NCBI GenBank assembly: GCA_024336345.1
Contig: JANFOG010000011.1
Coordinates: 1,054,001 to 1,118,000, forward strand
Origin: Mariannaea sp. PMI_226
Taxonomy: Eukaryota > Ascomycota > Sordariomycetes > Hypocreales > Nectriaceae
DNA: 64,000 bases
Direction of reading: 5' to 3'
Positions 1-11,875 of the stretch are shown in pieces. Within the stretch, counting starts at the first letter, position 1. Every line of letters starts with the position of its first letter. Position numbers and translations under genes: made by a program. The notes beneath the pieces were generated by a model that did not search any database, was not told the origin of the DNA, and worked only from the letters and a program-made list of their open reading frames with translations.

Positions 1-939
1 GACCCCAGTACTCGCTCATGTTCTCGTCAACGATTGGGTGGTTGCTTACTGTCCATCCGTTGCCGTAGAATTGATGAGGGTGGCCAATAACTTTCATGCT
101 ACTGCTGTCGTCGTTGGGCAGCTCGGGATCGGGAATGTGTTCAGGCATACCGGGAGGCGCAGGAAGGTTGAGAGAGCGACTGGTTGTGCAGAAGTGATGG
201 ATTGCGTCGTTGCCGAATTGAAAATCACCTTCTGTGCTCTCTTCCGAAGTGTTGCTAGCGGTTGAAGAGAGACCTGGAGGCTCCGGCGACGTTGACAGTG
301 ATGATGGCGGAGTGAGTTTGCTGTCCACGTTACTTTGCTGATGGGTAGGTGTAGGTTGAGAGATGGGGGCACTTGAGGGCGTCATGGTAGAGTCATTGGC
401 GACAGCAGGGGCTGCGGCGACCTCGACAGTCGAAGTATTGGTGTCATCAGGACCGACAACTTCTTGGGCCAGGTCGAGGACGCGCTTCATGGATCCGCGC
501 AGGCTGGACACCAATTCGGGCTGTTGGCTCACTGTTTCGGATGCGAGCATTTCGTCGACAAAATTCATGAATATTGAGCTCATTTCCTCAACAATCTCCT
601 CGAGACGGCCGAGGCGCTTGCTCTGGGCGACCTCGGCAGCTTGTCTGCGCTTTCGAAAGACATTTTGCGCTTCGCGATTGCGTTGGCGACGGGCCTGTGT
701 TGAAATCGTACATGTCAGAGACATGAAAGTGGAGGAGAGGACGGAGAAGGAACAATAGTAGCAGCAGCGACGGCGGCGGCAGAAGAAGAAGAAGAAGAAG
801 AGGATGAAGAAAAGAAAATGGATAATTACAAAACAAGAGAAGAGTATCTTACCTTGAGAGTGGCTTCATCCAGTTCAGAAGAATTGGTTGGAGGGCGACC
901 TCGCTTTTTCACGGGTCCGGCAGGGAGAACGTCTGCCAT
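1..939 (-). CDS. bZIP transcription factor, AP-1/YAP-like, C-terminus cut by window edge
   Basis: The protein is predicted to be a nuclear DNA-binding regulator. Exon 1 (853-939) encodes 29 residues including an AT-hook-like stretch KKRGRPP. A 158-bp intron (695-852, GTAAGA donor, CACAG acceptor) follows, and exon 2 (694 to the edge) opens with the basic region RRQRNREAQNVFRKRR. That stretch carries the N-x7-R spacing and the NRxAQxxFR pattern of the fungal AP-1/Pap1/Yap group. A short heptad-like segment follows (RLGRLEEIVEEM), then a long Ser/Thr/Pro-rich tail. The start is the first ATG in frame with the basic region. The target genes cannot be deduced, and the C-terminal Cys-rich domain that would define a true Yap1 orthologue is not visible because the gene runs off the window. 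The class is secure; the subgroup is inferred. Confidence 0.85.
781..803. repeat. (GAA)n microsatellite inside the bZIP intron
   Basis: About seven GAA units lie inside the bZIP intron. On the coding (minus) strand they read as a CTT-rich pyrimidine tract about 85 bp before the acceptor. The tract may help splicing or may simply be neutral; its length should vary between strains. Confidence 0.8.
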
Positions 940-1004
940 GACGGATTGATTGACTACCTGCCCGCGGGGGCAGATGCAGTCAGATACCGGGGTGCAGGAG
1001 TTGA

Positions 1005-1066
1005 CGAATTGATTGACTGATTGATTGATTGATGTATGGATGGATGGATCGAATCAATCACGGTTG
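1005..1066. repeat. TGAT/TGGA tetranucleotide repeats in the bZIP leader
   Basis: A run of ATTG/TGAT units passes into three TGGA units, 65-125 bp upstream of the bZIP start codon. The position suggests transcribed 5' leader or core promoter. No binding site is recognised. Confidence 0.7.
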
Positions 1067-1883
1067 GATGCAGTGCAATGCACTCAGATGGTAAGGCTGA
1101 CTGATGTACGATGTGAGGTGAGCAAGTGTGATTGTGATATATGGGAGGTGGAGCAATGAGTAGATGAATTGAGTATGCGAGTAAGTGAGGAAGGAGAAAG
1201 CTTGAGCGAGTAAGTGTCGCGGAGGACGCGAATAAGCTTCTTTGCAACAAGAACGATGATCCGTCAAGGTCAAGGGGAAAAAAAAGAAGGAGTAAAGGAA
1301 AAGAAAAGGAACAAAATCCTGGTCTCGATCTCACAGAGGGGATAAACTAGAAAAAAAAAAAGTCTCCTCGATGACGTGAAACAGCAGTCAAGGGCCACGT
1401 CGGGTATATGGTGAAGCAGAAGCCACTTACAGAATGGAAGGGGGGGCCTACTACGTAGGTAGCACTCTGGTAGTCTGTGTAAACGGAGCACCATTCGCTG
1501 CGTTTTAGCGAAGGTACGAAGGTGGCGGCGGATGCGATGGGTAGTCTGGAGAGCGAAGATGCGATATCACTAATCAATTATTGTGTCGACATCAGTCAGC
1601 TGGCGCGGTGACCTTATATCAAATATCCGCTGGACCCGTAACCAGCACATGGCTTTCAGAGGTGTGAGGTGCGGCCCCACCGTGCCCCTTCCGGTGGTGA
1701 GATGCGAACCCAAGTCCCATTTTTCCATGGATCTTGCCATGGAACAATTGCACCCATTTCAAATTTGTAATCAGCTGCACGCATGGTGCGCCCTTCGGCT
1801 ACTCGTGTTGGCTGGCGCAAGGGAAGAAGAAAAACCCTAAAAAAAAGCCAACTTATCGCCGCGGCTTTAAGAACGAACAGAAG

Positions 1884-1941
1884 GCCTAGAATGCCTAGAA
1901 TGCCCTGCCAAGCACGAAATGCACGAAATGCATGAAATGCG
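1884..1941. repeat. Two adjacent short tandem repeats
   Basis: An 10-bp unit (CCTAGAATG with one extra base) occurs twice and is followed closely by a 9-10-bp unit (CACGAAATG, then CATGAAATG) occurring three times. They look like simple slippage products in intergenic DNA. Confidence 0.6.
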
Positions 1942-3169
1942 ACGCGGGAAGAGTCAGCACTACCTGGAATCTGGCGTGACAGGGACTCTCCCTTATAACT
2001 ACTTTCAATACCGAACTACCTCTTGCCTCCCCCCCCCTTTTCGCTTTACCCTTACCTACCTGCCTTGCTTGAGTTGAAGTGCCTTCTCCGTACTATATGA
2101 ACAAGCTTCTAATGGAAGGGTATGAAGGACCCGTATAGTATCAATAGTACACCTAACGTACTGTGAACATCTAGTCCAGTCTTTTAAATGGCTTCTAATG
2201 AACCAATTAGATCCGGGATGCAGGACAAACGAAGCTTACCGTCACTCTTCGCTGAACCCTCCTCCACATTGCACATTGCTGTCTGTTTTGGCACCATTCA
2301 TTATTACCCACTCTATTCGTGTCGTATTCAGGTTCTTCTTGCTGGAAAACCCCAAACTTTCAATCGTCGAACTGTCTTTCTGGTTCTTCTCCCAGATTTA
2401 AGCTTGTTTTTCTATGATGTGTAATGCTTTAGTCGATATTAGGAGGCTCAAATCGTTCCTTTATCAATATTACAATGAGGCTAATCAAGGGGTATTTGCC
2501 TAATCAGTGAGATTAAGATCTTTAGTAAGCTGCAAGGTCACAACATTTTTGGTTCGTTGCATTGTGGCTATAAGATTACGGGACAGGTTATCAGCTACCA
2601 TAACACTTACCTCTCTAACTACATTTGGCTCAGATTGGCCAAGTCCATTTCACGAAAACGCTGTAAGTGAGGTTCAGGCATTTATCTCAACTCAACATGT
2701 AGCTACAATGTAAGCAGAAGTCCACAAGTGTACCGGTTCTCTATCGATGTGAACTACCCAACCCAAACCCACTATACGGCCCAAGTCAAGCCGTGAGTTT
2801 CGTGTGAAAATACAGTTTTAAGCCAAGGCCACTCGAGATTCCATCGATTACAGCAGAAGTATTATATTTTGATACTTATGAAGCGGTACCGCAAGTATGA
2901 GGTTTCGCAATTTACCAGCTCATTACCATTATGGTTCCTACCACCGGAGACAAAGAGATCCAAAATGGAACCTAATTTTCGCATCAAGAAGAGTGGCAGC
3001 AGCATGTAGGCCCAGTAAATGCAATAAATTACACAAGGTCTTTGGCCAATATCAAACTTGCCTTTATTTGTCCTCTCCTAATGTCGGTAATCTCCTTAGC
3101 TCTAGAGCGAGGAACGAGCCCATCTCCATCTTCATTCGCCAAGAGACCATATACCTATGGTGTTTTGCC

Positions 3170-3195
3170 AAAAAAAAAAAAAAAAAAAAAAAAAA
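3170..3195. repeat. Poly(A) run of about 26 bases
   Basis: An uninterrupted run of A lies 34 bp beyond the stop of the zinc-ribbon gene. On that gene's strand it is poly(T). It could be a 3'-end element or a retroposition scar, but no flanking duplication was seen. Confidence 0.8.
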
Positions 3196-3228
3196 TCGAA
3201 TTCAGCTTTTGAACGCCTAGGATTAACA

Positions 3229-3678
3229 TCAATCCTCTTTGGCCTCGACGGCTTCGACGACTTCGTCTTCAATATCCGGTGTGCCATCAGCTACACGAAC
3301 CCAGATCTCCTGGCAGGGACAAGCAGGGCAACGGGGAATCCCACAATGGGGGCACGGGTCGGTTTGCACCTTCATGCCTCCATGGCAACATCGGCACTAA
3401 ATTTGTAAGCATATGCTATATATATATTTGGCACCGATACTTACACAGATCCAAACCCATATTTTTCTTCTCCGACCCCTTTTTGGGACCTCCTGGATGG
3501 GTAGTGAACCTGGCGAGGCGTGTAGTTAGTAAACCGAGTACCAGCTTCTTTCGAGGCCCCAGAAACGAAGCCGACGAGCGGACAAACCTTCTTCTCCATC
3601 GGCTGCAATGGGACCGTGGTTGAGATCCGTGTCGTCGACGTCGTCGACAATTTCATTGCGAATATTCTCTTGCGACAT
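3229..3678 (-). CDS. Small Cys-rich zinc-ribbon-like protein (107 aa, three exons)
   Basis: Three exons (3588-3678, 3445-3509, 3229-3396) join in frame across introns of 78 bp (donor GTTTGT, branch CTAAC, acceptor CCAG) and 48 bp (donor GTAAGT, acceptor TTTAG). The product has an acidic N-terminus (residues 1-30), a basic KRGRRRK patch and then a Cys cluster: WICCRCCHGG, followed by CPHCGIPRCPACPC. The order of W-x-C-C-x-C, CPxCG and RCxxC resembles the many small fungal proteins with a W-C-C-x-C ... CPxCxHxxCxxC ribbon, so zinc binding is likely. The tail is acidic. The role is unknown. The start is the only ATG in frame with exon 1. The exon chain is strongly supported by frame and motif continuity, although each exon alone is too short to stand out. 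Confidence 0.7.
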
Positions 3679-5766
3679 GCTTTGCTAAAGGTTTTATATT
3701 AGCCACTTGGTCAGCTTGACGTCTTAGTATCCGCACAATTTGGAAAAGAAAGCCCACTTCTTTTGGTTTCGTAGAAAATGGCGGTGTTATTCCTGTAATT
3801 TCAATTTTCGATTGTGTTTCTACTAGGATGACTTCGAATTGTTTACTGAAGAAAGGCTCTCTTCTGGTGCAAAAGCCATGCAGTATATATATATAAGAAG
3901 AGCGACGATAGAAAAGAAGACTTCAGTGTGATTTAGGATTGGTGGTAAGTGATTAGGAATTGAAGGCAGCAGAGATGTGAACACATTGACTGCTTTCGCT
4001 AACCTGAGAGAGCAAACTATCATGGATACACATTCGGAAGGGTAGAAAGAAGATGATTTTTACAGAGTATGAATCTATGATGGAGTGAGAAGAATCGGTA
4101 TTGTGGCGAATGAATGATCGCGTTTGCTGTCATCAGAAGACATGTAGATAGGGTTCAAGAGCTTACTATACCTCGCCCCAGACAACTTGAAAAGCAGCCG
4201 TTCACAGATTCTCCAGATCGTGGACATTGATCATCAAGACAACATTCATCTTTCCCTTCGCAAATTTACTAGGCAGAGATTGCATAGCCAGGACAAGGTC
4301 TGAAAATCAACGTTGACTTGGTGTGGCCCACTACTATCTCCCCAAGAATTGAGGATGGGTTAGATTATGCACGGCTGGAGAGGAGGACTCAGAGCAACAA
4401 CAGCCAGCAACAGTGTCGACAACTATTGCCAAAGAATATCCCGCTGCAAGGCTCTCAATGTTAATCTGCAGTGGCAACTTTTATCAATGTCTTGGCAACA
4501 GGTAATTGCCAACGGTTCAATTTGTCCACTCAACGCTAATCCCCGGATGCTCTAGCTTTGATTCAGATTCCTTGGTGAGCGGGTTGGCCGTTTTGAGATG
4601 GATATAGGGGGAATGAATCAGCTACAAAAACGGGCCATGTCTGTCTATTGATGAACTAAGGAGTTCATTTACACCGTCAAGCTACATGAGCATTCGAAGT
4701 AAGTTACTTCAGTCATCAAAGGATCATAGATAGGTTATCAATCAACTACCTTGGTAGGCATTGGATCTATACAGCCAATGCCTGGTACTACGCCGCTGCC
4801 TAATGCGTATGACTCCTCGTGTATTGCTAGCGTGAGTAATGCCTGTATTGGCTAGAGATATTAGCTCGCATCTCGGTTTGGCGTCCTCCCTCACTACATT
4901 TCATGGCTTTCCATTTATCGACTGACAGATGCCAACGTTCTGGAGCGTTGTGATGTTAATTTTCCTTATGACAAATAAATACATAACACCCTGTAGTGAA
5001 GTGGCGACTAAACTTCAAAGTACCTTATTCGGAGGCAATCAACCAACATGCTCCTCTATGCACGTGAACCAGCATCCTGTCAAAATTCAACTCATTGCTT
5101 CTTGAAGGAAGGAGAGTCAACGCTCTCGCTTTGTTTGAAGTGCGCTAGCCGCGCTAGGAAAGTTGCAAATTGGTAAGCAAGTAAGCCAGCAACAAAATTT
5201 GTGGGACAGCGGTACTGTGGACACTTGTGTACCTGTCAGTGCACACAACACTGTCTTGACTCTCTATATAAGCCGAAGCTCGACGGAAGTACCTTACTCC
5301 AAGAGAGCTAACACTAATTAATTACGAGTACTAAAACAGGATTACTTCTATAACTACCTACCTACCTTGCTCCCATTACTTTTAGCCCATTCAAGGACGC
5401 GACCTAACCAAATGCAGGACATCAGGTACCTACAGTAGGCTGCTGGGTAAAACACGAAATAGTCACTGCTCCTGCGTCCCGCTTTTAAAAATGGGAAGAG
5501 ACGCACAGATTACTGATCTAACGTGCTCAACGTGTTTGGAAAAGTTTATTTTCGCTTGATGGTTGCTCCCTTCGGCGCCCTTCGTTCATATTATTTATGG
5601 CCTTAATTCTTTGTGGGGGTCTTATATGCAACCGACTGCTCTAAGGAGGGTAGGTAAAATTTGGGCCAAAAAAAAAAAAGAGAAAGAAAGGGAGCAAGTC
5701 AATTGATAGAAATGATATTGAAACGCAAGCATGTTGATCTGTATATCAAACACCAAAACCGGAAGC
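3679..5766. other. Gene-poor intergenic stretch
   Basis: I see no complete gene. The sequence is AT-richer than the coding parts, with TACCTACCTACC at 5351-5364, a poly(A) run near 5669 and many in-frame stops. One fragment at about 4371-4612 (+) could be the last two exons of an unrecognised or decayed gene: a 55-bp intron-like segment (4489 donor region to CTCTAG) would join a frame containing CSGNFYQCLGN. No upstream exon with a start codon was found, so it is not called. Confidence 0.5.
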
Positions 5767-8700
5767 TCATTTGGATGGCGGCGCTGCCGGGATATTCAGC
5801 CTCGGTACGGTAACAGCGACTTTTTCCTGAGGACCCAACGCAACCTCTGTCGTTTTAGCGCCACCATAGTTGCAACCACTGCTGCAACCACTTACACCAC
5901 TGATATCACTCCAGGAACTTCTTCCCACGCCATTGATCAGCTTCGTAAACTTCCCGCTCTTTTGCAATAGTCCCTGATACGTTCCCTCTTCCACCTTGAC
6001 CCCTTCCTCCAACATCACGATCCTATCCGCAATCGCCATCATCTCACGACTATGTGTCGCCACTACAATGGCCATGCCAGTGGATCGCTTCTTTGTTCGC
6101 TCCACCAGGCCCTGCATCGTCTGCCGGATCATCTCCGCACCCTCTGCGTCAAGTGCACTGGTGGGTTCATCCATCACTAGTAGCGCTGGCTTCCGCGCAA
6201 GCGCACGCGCGATGCTCACTCGTTGAGCTTGGCCTCCTGAGAGTGCTTGGCCGCCGTCGCCAACCACCGTGTTGTAGCCCTCTGGCAGCGATGCAATAAA
6301 GTCATGCACACCAGCAGCAATGGCGGCCGCTACAAGATTGTCTACATGTCGTAATGGCGACGTCTCCGTTAGGCCGTATGCAATGTTCTCTGCAATCGTT
6401 GCTGGGAAGAGAAATGGAGCTTGTGGCACGTATGCCATCATGGGCCTCGCGATTTCAATGTCCGTGTTTGTGTACGAGCAACCCGCAAATGTCATGGGCG
6501 ATCTTGTGCTTAGAACTGAGCGTGGAGATGGGAAGTAAAGACCCAGAATCAACGATAACATGGTGGATTTTCCACACCCCGAATGACCAACGATGGCGAG
6601 GCAAGTTCCGGCTTGAATGTCAATCGACACACCTTGCAGCACAGGTCGACGATCACTCGACTTATACGAGAAGCTAAGTTCGTTCAATCTCACTGGGAAA
6701 AGGGTCTTTGGTGTGAGGATCGCATGAGATACCGAGTCTGACGATGTACATGCGCTCGTAGGCATAGTAAGATAGCCTAGCATCTGTGACGCCGTTGCCT
6801 GTGCCATAGTGACTTGAGGCATAGCACTGAGGAAGCTAGTTGCAGTCCCGACACTGAAGAGGAGCAAGTTGACGACCTGGACAACGGAAGTAGCATCAAG
6901 CTCCCTATCTCTTGCGAGAAGAATAGTTCCGTAATAGAATACAAGCGCAGTGAGCGGGTAGTTGAGAGACTGGTAGAGCCCATACGGCAAACAGGTGTAC
7001 ATGGCTCTTTTAATGCCGAGACTCAATGTTTGCGCGACAGACCCCTTGTACCTTCTAGTAAAATAATCATCTTGTGTCAGAGCTCTCACCACTCTGATGT
7101 TGAGAAAGATCTCTGTTAGTATCGCGCTCGAGTCCTCGGCAGCTTTGTTACAAACGGCTTCCCACTTGCCGCTCACAACTGAGAACCCTTTGACCGCACC
7201 AACGACCACGGGCCCAAGAGCTACCGTCACGAGGGTGAGCTTCCATGAGACGATTAAGGCCCAAATAATGGCGATCAAGATCATGAGAGTCACTACAATG
7301 ACAATCGGGACGAATTTGCCGACAATGTTCCGCATCTCTTCGGCATTGCGATCGAGACACTCGTTGATGCGTCCGGGCGAGTTGGAAGATCGATCGAACC
7401 ATACTTTGGGCTGTCGCAGGATCTTCTTTAATGCTTGGACTCTGAGGGCATCGATCCACGCCTGGGCGACCACTTCGAACAGAAAACGGCCTCCACCGGT
7501 GCAAAGCCCGTCAATAACGGCGATGACGAATAAGTAGACGGCCCACCTCCTACCCTCCGCCAACTTGTCTCCTGAAGACCACATTACACCAAGGAGTTGT
7601 GCAAAACAGTACGCGAAGGCAGGAATAGCACCAGCTCCAACGACGCAGACCAAGGTTCCCAGAATGAGAATGAGATGGTAGCGCCTTCCAAGGGCTGGCC
7701 AAACCGTCCTCAAGATGGCTACCAGGGATGTGCGTTCTGAATCTTTGGAGGAATCTTGTTTTTGACTTATTGCTTGTGTGACTGGTACAAGCTTTTCGCC
7801 ATGGACTATACCGTGTCGTTTGTCTATATTATGACTGTTGATTTCACTAAAGAGGGAGCTCGTAGCATCAGTCGACATGCTCGATGGCTTCTCTTGAAGG
7901 TCCGTATTGCTCGGTCGCTGAAACGCCACGATCGGCCGCTCATGCAACGGCGGTGGGCTCTTTGGTAAAAGAAGCGGTCTCTGCCTAGAAGGGTCCATGT
8001 CCCAGTCTGTTGTTTGATCGGTCCTCGGATTTGAAGCCGTGCTCATGTTGGCTCCCCATGAAAGGCGAGGCGAAACAACGGCTCCTGGTGAAAGAAGCGC
8101 ATTCCGCTGAAGGTCCTCGAGCCCCCCTACAACAAGGTGAGAGACTCGTGAGCTCCATGCCCGAGGAGGTATGTCGATAGGTGACCTCGTATAGCATGAG
8201 CTGCCAGGGGAGGCAACAACGATCTCGATGGGAGTATCAGGCTCATCCATCGCAGTGCAGGCCGCAAGTGCCGCGAAAAGCCCCCCCTTGCTTTTCCTCA
8301 TCAGATCTCTCTTGTATCCCTCCTCGGCGAGAGATGAATTCTCCATAACGTAGACAAAATCATCCTCTCTAATCTGCGAAACATCGTGGGTGATAATGAT
8401 GGTTGTCTTCCCCTGCCGCCACGTTCGAATCCTGTCCATGATCGCATCTCGACTAACTTGGTCGAGACCACTGCAAATTTCGTCAAGGACAAGCACTGGA
8501 GCGTCTCGAAGCCAGGCCCTTGCTAATGCTACTCTCTGCTTCTGTCCACCACTGAGACCATGGCCTCCTGGTCCAACTTTCGTATCGTAGCCACTTGGGA
8601 GCGTATCCAGGGTGGATTGTAATAATGCAGCTTCAACAGCGGCGCCTATTTGTGCTTTCGTGGCCTGATCCGGGTGGAGATGGCCAATAGCGATATTCTT

Positions 8701-10227
8701 GGCGAAGCTCTCATTGAATAGGGTGCTGGATTGTTGGATCAATGTCACGTTCTCTCTAAGCCAGCGCTTGTCCAAAGCTCGAAGAGGGTAATTGTCGATG
8801 AGTATCTCGCCACTGCAAGGCTGGTAGAACCGGACGATGAGATTACCAATTGTACTTTTGCCGGAGCCACTCCTACCAACAATGAATGTCATTTCTCCTG
8901 CAGGGAAGAAGAATGATGCCTTGTTCAACGCAATATTCCCCGGGTTGGAGGGGTAAGCGAAGCTCACCTTGACAATGTAAGTATCATATCCGACCTGAGA
9001 GAACAAGAGGTAGGATACAAAGAAGAAGCATACTTACGTTGGTTAACTCGACGTTACCGTTACAAGTTTCTGGTCGTAAAGATCCCTTCGTCTCATTTTT
9101 CATGCGATCAAGTCGAGAATCGTTCCGCAGCGTTGACAGAAATCCACCAGCAGACATCCCCTTGGCTATTACTAGCCACTGAGGCATGAGAGCCTCGATG
9201 GCTTGAAATGAAGCTAAAATTGCGTAGAAGGTTGCGAGAACATGACCAGGAGAGATTCCTTCGTTGACTAGAACGACACCATACCAGAATCCAATGATGA
9301 ATGTCGTAATGCCACTGAAGCTAATATATGCCATCTGAGAAGAATTGCACTGCGCCTGCACGAGGTAATGTTTGGCGGCCCTTCTGATTGCCATGATGTA
9401 GTGCCAGATGTCTTGGTCGTACCCGTTGAAGACCTTGACGAGATCAATTGCAGTAATTGAGGCAGTTGCATATTTGGAGGCGATAGAAAGATCCCGTCTT
9501 TGCGATTGGATGCTAGACTCGAGTCGACGGGTTATGAGGGAGAGAATGAGTGCGGATATGGGCATGATAGCAAGTAGGACGAGAGTCAGCTTCCATGAGT
9601 AATAAAATGCAATAGCAACGGAGCCGAACGAAGTCATGATATCGCTGATGAGCAGGCCAAGCACTTGTGATGTTGCAAGCTGTAGCTCTCTTGTTTGCCT
9701 ATAGAAATGTTGTCAGGTCGGGGGCTTTAAATCATAGACAACTTAGATAAAAAGGAAGCAGAAACTCACGTTTGGATTCGGATCAGAAGGCTTGAAATCC
9801 CATCAGATTGGGAGTCAAACCAGGCCATATCTCGAGATATCAGGCCTCCAAAGAGATCTTTACGAGCACTGTCTGCCTGCAACTCGCCGAAGATGACCCA
9901 AAGGGCCAAGAAGGCCGAATTAGCGAGCCAGTATCCAACCCCCAAGCCGAACAGGATGAGAGACCAGTTGGAAATCTCAGATACTGCTGCAGAACTGCTG
10001 AGAGTTCCATTACCATAGCCTGCAATGATGTCGAATACTTTACCCAGGATAATGGCGAGGACCGTCTTGAACCCAGCAGTGAGAGCAGATGTAAAGAGGG
10101 CACCGGTCAAGGGAACCGCATGGGAAGGCTTTGTGAACACGAAGAGCTGCTTCCATGATGATTTTACAGCTTGTTGATTTGTCCTGGAAGCGATGGCATG
10201 GACATTTCTTTGAGTTGATGAATCCAT
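5767..10227 (-). CDS. ste6: Full-size ABCB transporter, Ste6-like (a-pheromone exporter family), about 1439 aa
   Basis: Three exons (9770-10227, 9038-9698, 5767-8967) give a TMD-NBD-TMD-NBD protein. The introns are 71 bp and, in the preferred model, 70 bp. NBD1 has Walker A GRSGSGKST (about residues 404-412), signature LSGGQKQR (511-518), Walker B VLVLDE (Glu536) and an H-loop in IIITHD. NBD2 has GHSGCGKST, LSGGQAQR, LLVMDEPTSALD and VATHS, so both ATP sites look complete. The first membrane domain carries RISRD-like LISRDMAWFDS and QTRELQLATSQVLG, segments I associate with filamentous-fungal Ste6/AtrD pumps. In yeasts Ste6 exports the prenylated a-factor at the plasma membrane. The long linker before the second membrane domain is Ser/Pro-rich. 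ABCB class and completeness are certain; pheromone export is inferred, and a multidrug pump is the alternative. Confidence 0.85.
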
Positions 10228-11152
10228 ATTCTGATGATATGCGATAGGTTAAACATGAAGCAGCGGATATGAAGCATATCATGAGATGAAGCCGTCAAGA
10301 GGTGCCTTTGGGTCGATAAAGTCAAGGAAAATAATTATATTCTCAAAAGACTACCTATATCCATGATTTCGAGTTTTCCAAGCCTTAATCTAGGAGACAA
10401 AGAGAGTGTTGATGGCAAATGCGAAGCTTGAACCCGCACAGACAGCTTGCAACGTATTGTGCAAATATTGTTCTATAAGCTCTACGTTTGGGTGGAATCA
10501 AACACGTCCAATGAGGCGGGCAGCTGTGGATCATAACCGCCGGATCTTTCAAAATAAGTTCTTGATTGGGCGATTAAGTAGGTAAGGTAGTCATGGGTTG
10601 TTGGACTGAGGCTGGGCTAGCTTAACAGGAGGAGGAGAGCTGACAATACCGTGTGGAATACCCATTTTAGACAAAGGAAGCAGGATTCAACGAATTGAAA
10701 GGAGCGCTGCAAGAAGACGACCTAAAATATTACATAGTATGTGGAAAAGGAATCAACACCATCCAATGGCGATAATTATTTAGATGTGTGTTTATTGACG
10801 GGTTGTGGTAAATGTTTTATTTATTTTGGTTCTTTTCTTATTGGGAGGATTCATCTTGAAGCGTCGACCAGGTTCCAGCAGGCACCAGAGCCACAGTGTG
10901 ATACTCACAGTATGTTGGGTCTGTTCGTACTATGCGCTGATATCATCATGAATCCTCCCACCTTCCCCTCCACACATTTTATGATTTGCGTCGCAGTTGC
11001 CCCTCTATCGTCAGAGTCGAATTTTGCCCCACCTTCAAGATTTTGACAACACCAACATCAACACTCACCACCAACAACAGCCGATAAAACAAAACAAAGG
11101 AAAACCAAAATCCACCCATAACTTGCGCCAGTTTGCATATACCTCTCCAACA
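10228..11152. promoter_or_regulatory. Divergent promoter region between the ABC transporter and chp1
   Basis: This 0.9-kb stretch separates two head-to-head genes and should hold both promoters. A pyrimidine/CAA-rich leader (about 11045-11150) directly precedes the chp1 start. I see no other coding exon. Confidence 0.6.
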
Positions 11153-11875
11153 ATGGATCCCCTCGATAACATGGCCGGCGCCCCTGTGCCCAAGAACTTT
11201 GACGCTGAAAACGCCCAGAACAACGAAGATGTGAGCGCAAACCTGTTTGCCCCTCCCTGTCCCCCCCTCTCGTTCCTGATCCTCTCCGGCGCAAACTCCG
11301 CGCTTCAGTCTATTCCAGGTCTCGCTGGCTAACTCTTGTCTCCTATAGATCGAGAAGCAGTTCGCTGTCAAGGCCGTTCAGCACCTCGAGACATACTGGG
11401 GCATCCTCGAAAGAGTTCGGGGCTCTTCCCTCCGACTCACCAAGATCGATGATGATATCCTCACACACCTTAGCCTCCTCTTCCCCGAGTTCGACCCCGC
11501 GTCTACTATCAACGAAGATGAGATGAAGAGCAAGTCTGGCAAGGAGAGGTGGCGCAAGTTCATGATGGCTTACGAGAAGACTGTTGACGACTACAACTTC
11601 GGCACCATGCTTCGAACCAGCCCAAAGGTCGAGTACGAGCAGGATACTACCATTTTCGGTATGTTCTATATAAATCTTGGGCGCAAAATTTTAAGCCAAA
11701 TTGCTAACACTTTATCTCAGTACCGCGCATGCAGTTCTACGCCGTCGAGATTGCCCGGTAAGCCATTTTGATGTCCTGAAGGGGTTGGGTCCGTACTAAT
11801 TTGACTAGAAACCGCGCTGGTCTGAACGATTGGATCTACGAGAAGGCGCAGGCTGAGAAGGCCAAGAGCAAGTAA
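11153..11875 (+). CDS. chp1: Chp1/PBDC1 family chaperone for eEF1A (163 aa, four exons)
   Basis: Exons 11153-11230, 11349-11658, 11721-11757 and 11809-11875 join in frame (introns 118, 62 and 51 bp) to a 163-residue protein matching yeast YPL225W and human PBDC1. Diagnostic segments are HLETYWGILERVRGSSLRLT, RWRKFMMAYEKTVDDYNFGT, MQFYAVEIARNRAGLNDWI and a basic C-terminus. Yeast Chp1 is a ribosome-associated, cytosolic chaperone that assists folding of translation factor eEF1A; the older name 'polysaccharide biosynthesis domain containing' is misleading. The length is normal for the family. The third exon is only 37 nt and is secured by conservation of FYAVEIAR. The start ATG sits in a CAACAATGG context. 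It is expected to be constitutively expressed. Confidence 0.92.

Larger units (their letters stand above)
940..3228. other. Intergenic: bZIP upstream region and 3' side of the zinc-ribbon gene
   Basis: No convincing coding exon is visible. The part next to the bZIP gene (940-1600) is its likely 5' leader and promoter and holds tetranucleotide repeats. The rest is AT-richer sequence with short tandem repeats near 1.9 kb and a poly(A) run near 3.17 kb. Short open frames here lack conserved motifs and plausible splice partners. Confidence 0.6.

Noticed and set aside
588..836. Leu/Pro-rich minus-strand frame over the bZIP intron
   Set aside because: It is the pyrimidine microsatellite of the intron read in another frame; the bZIP exons explain the region.
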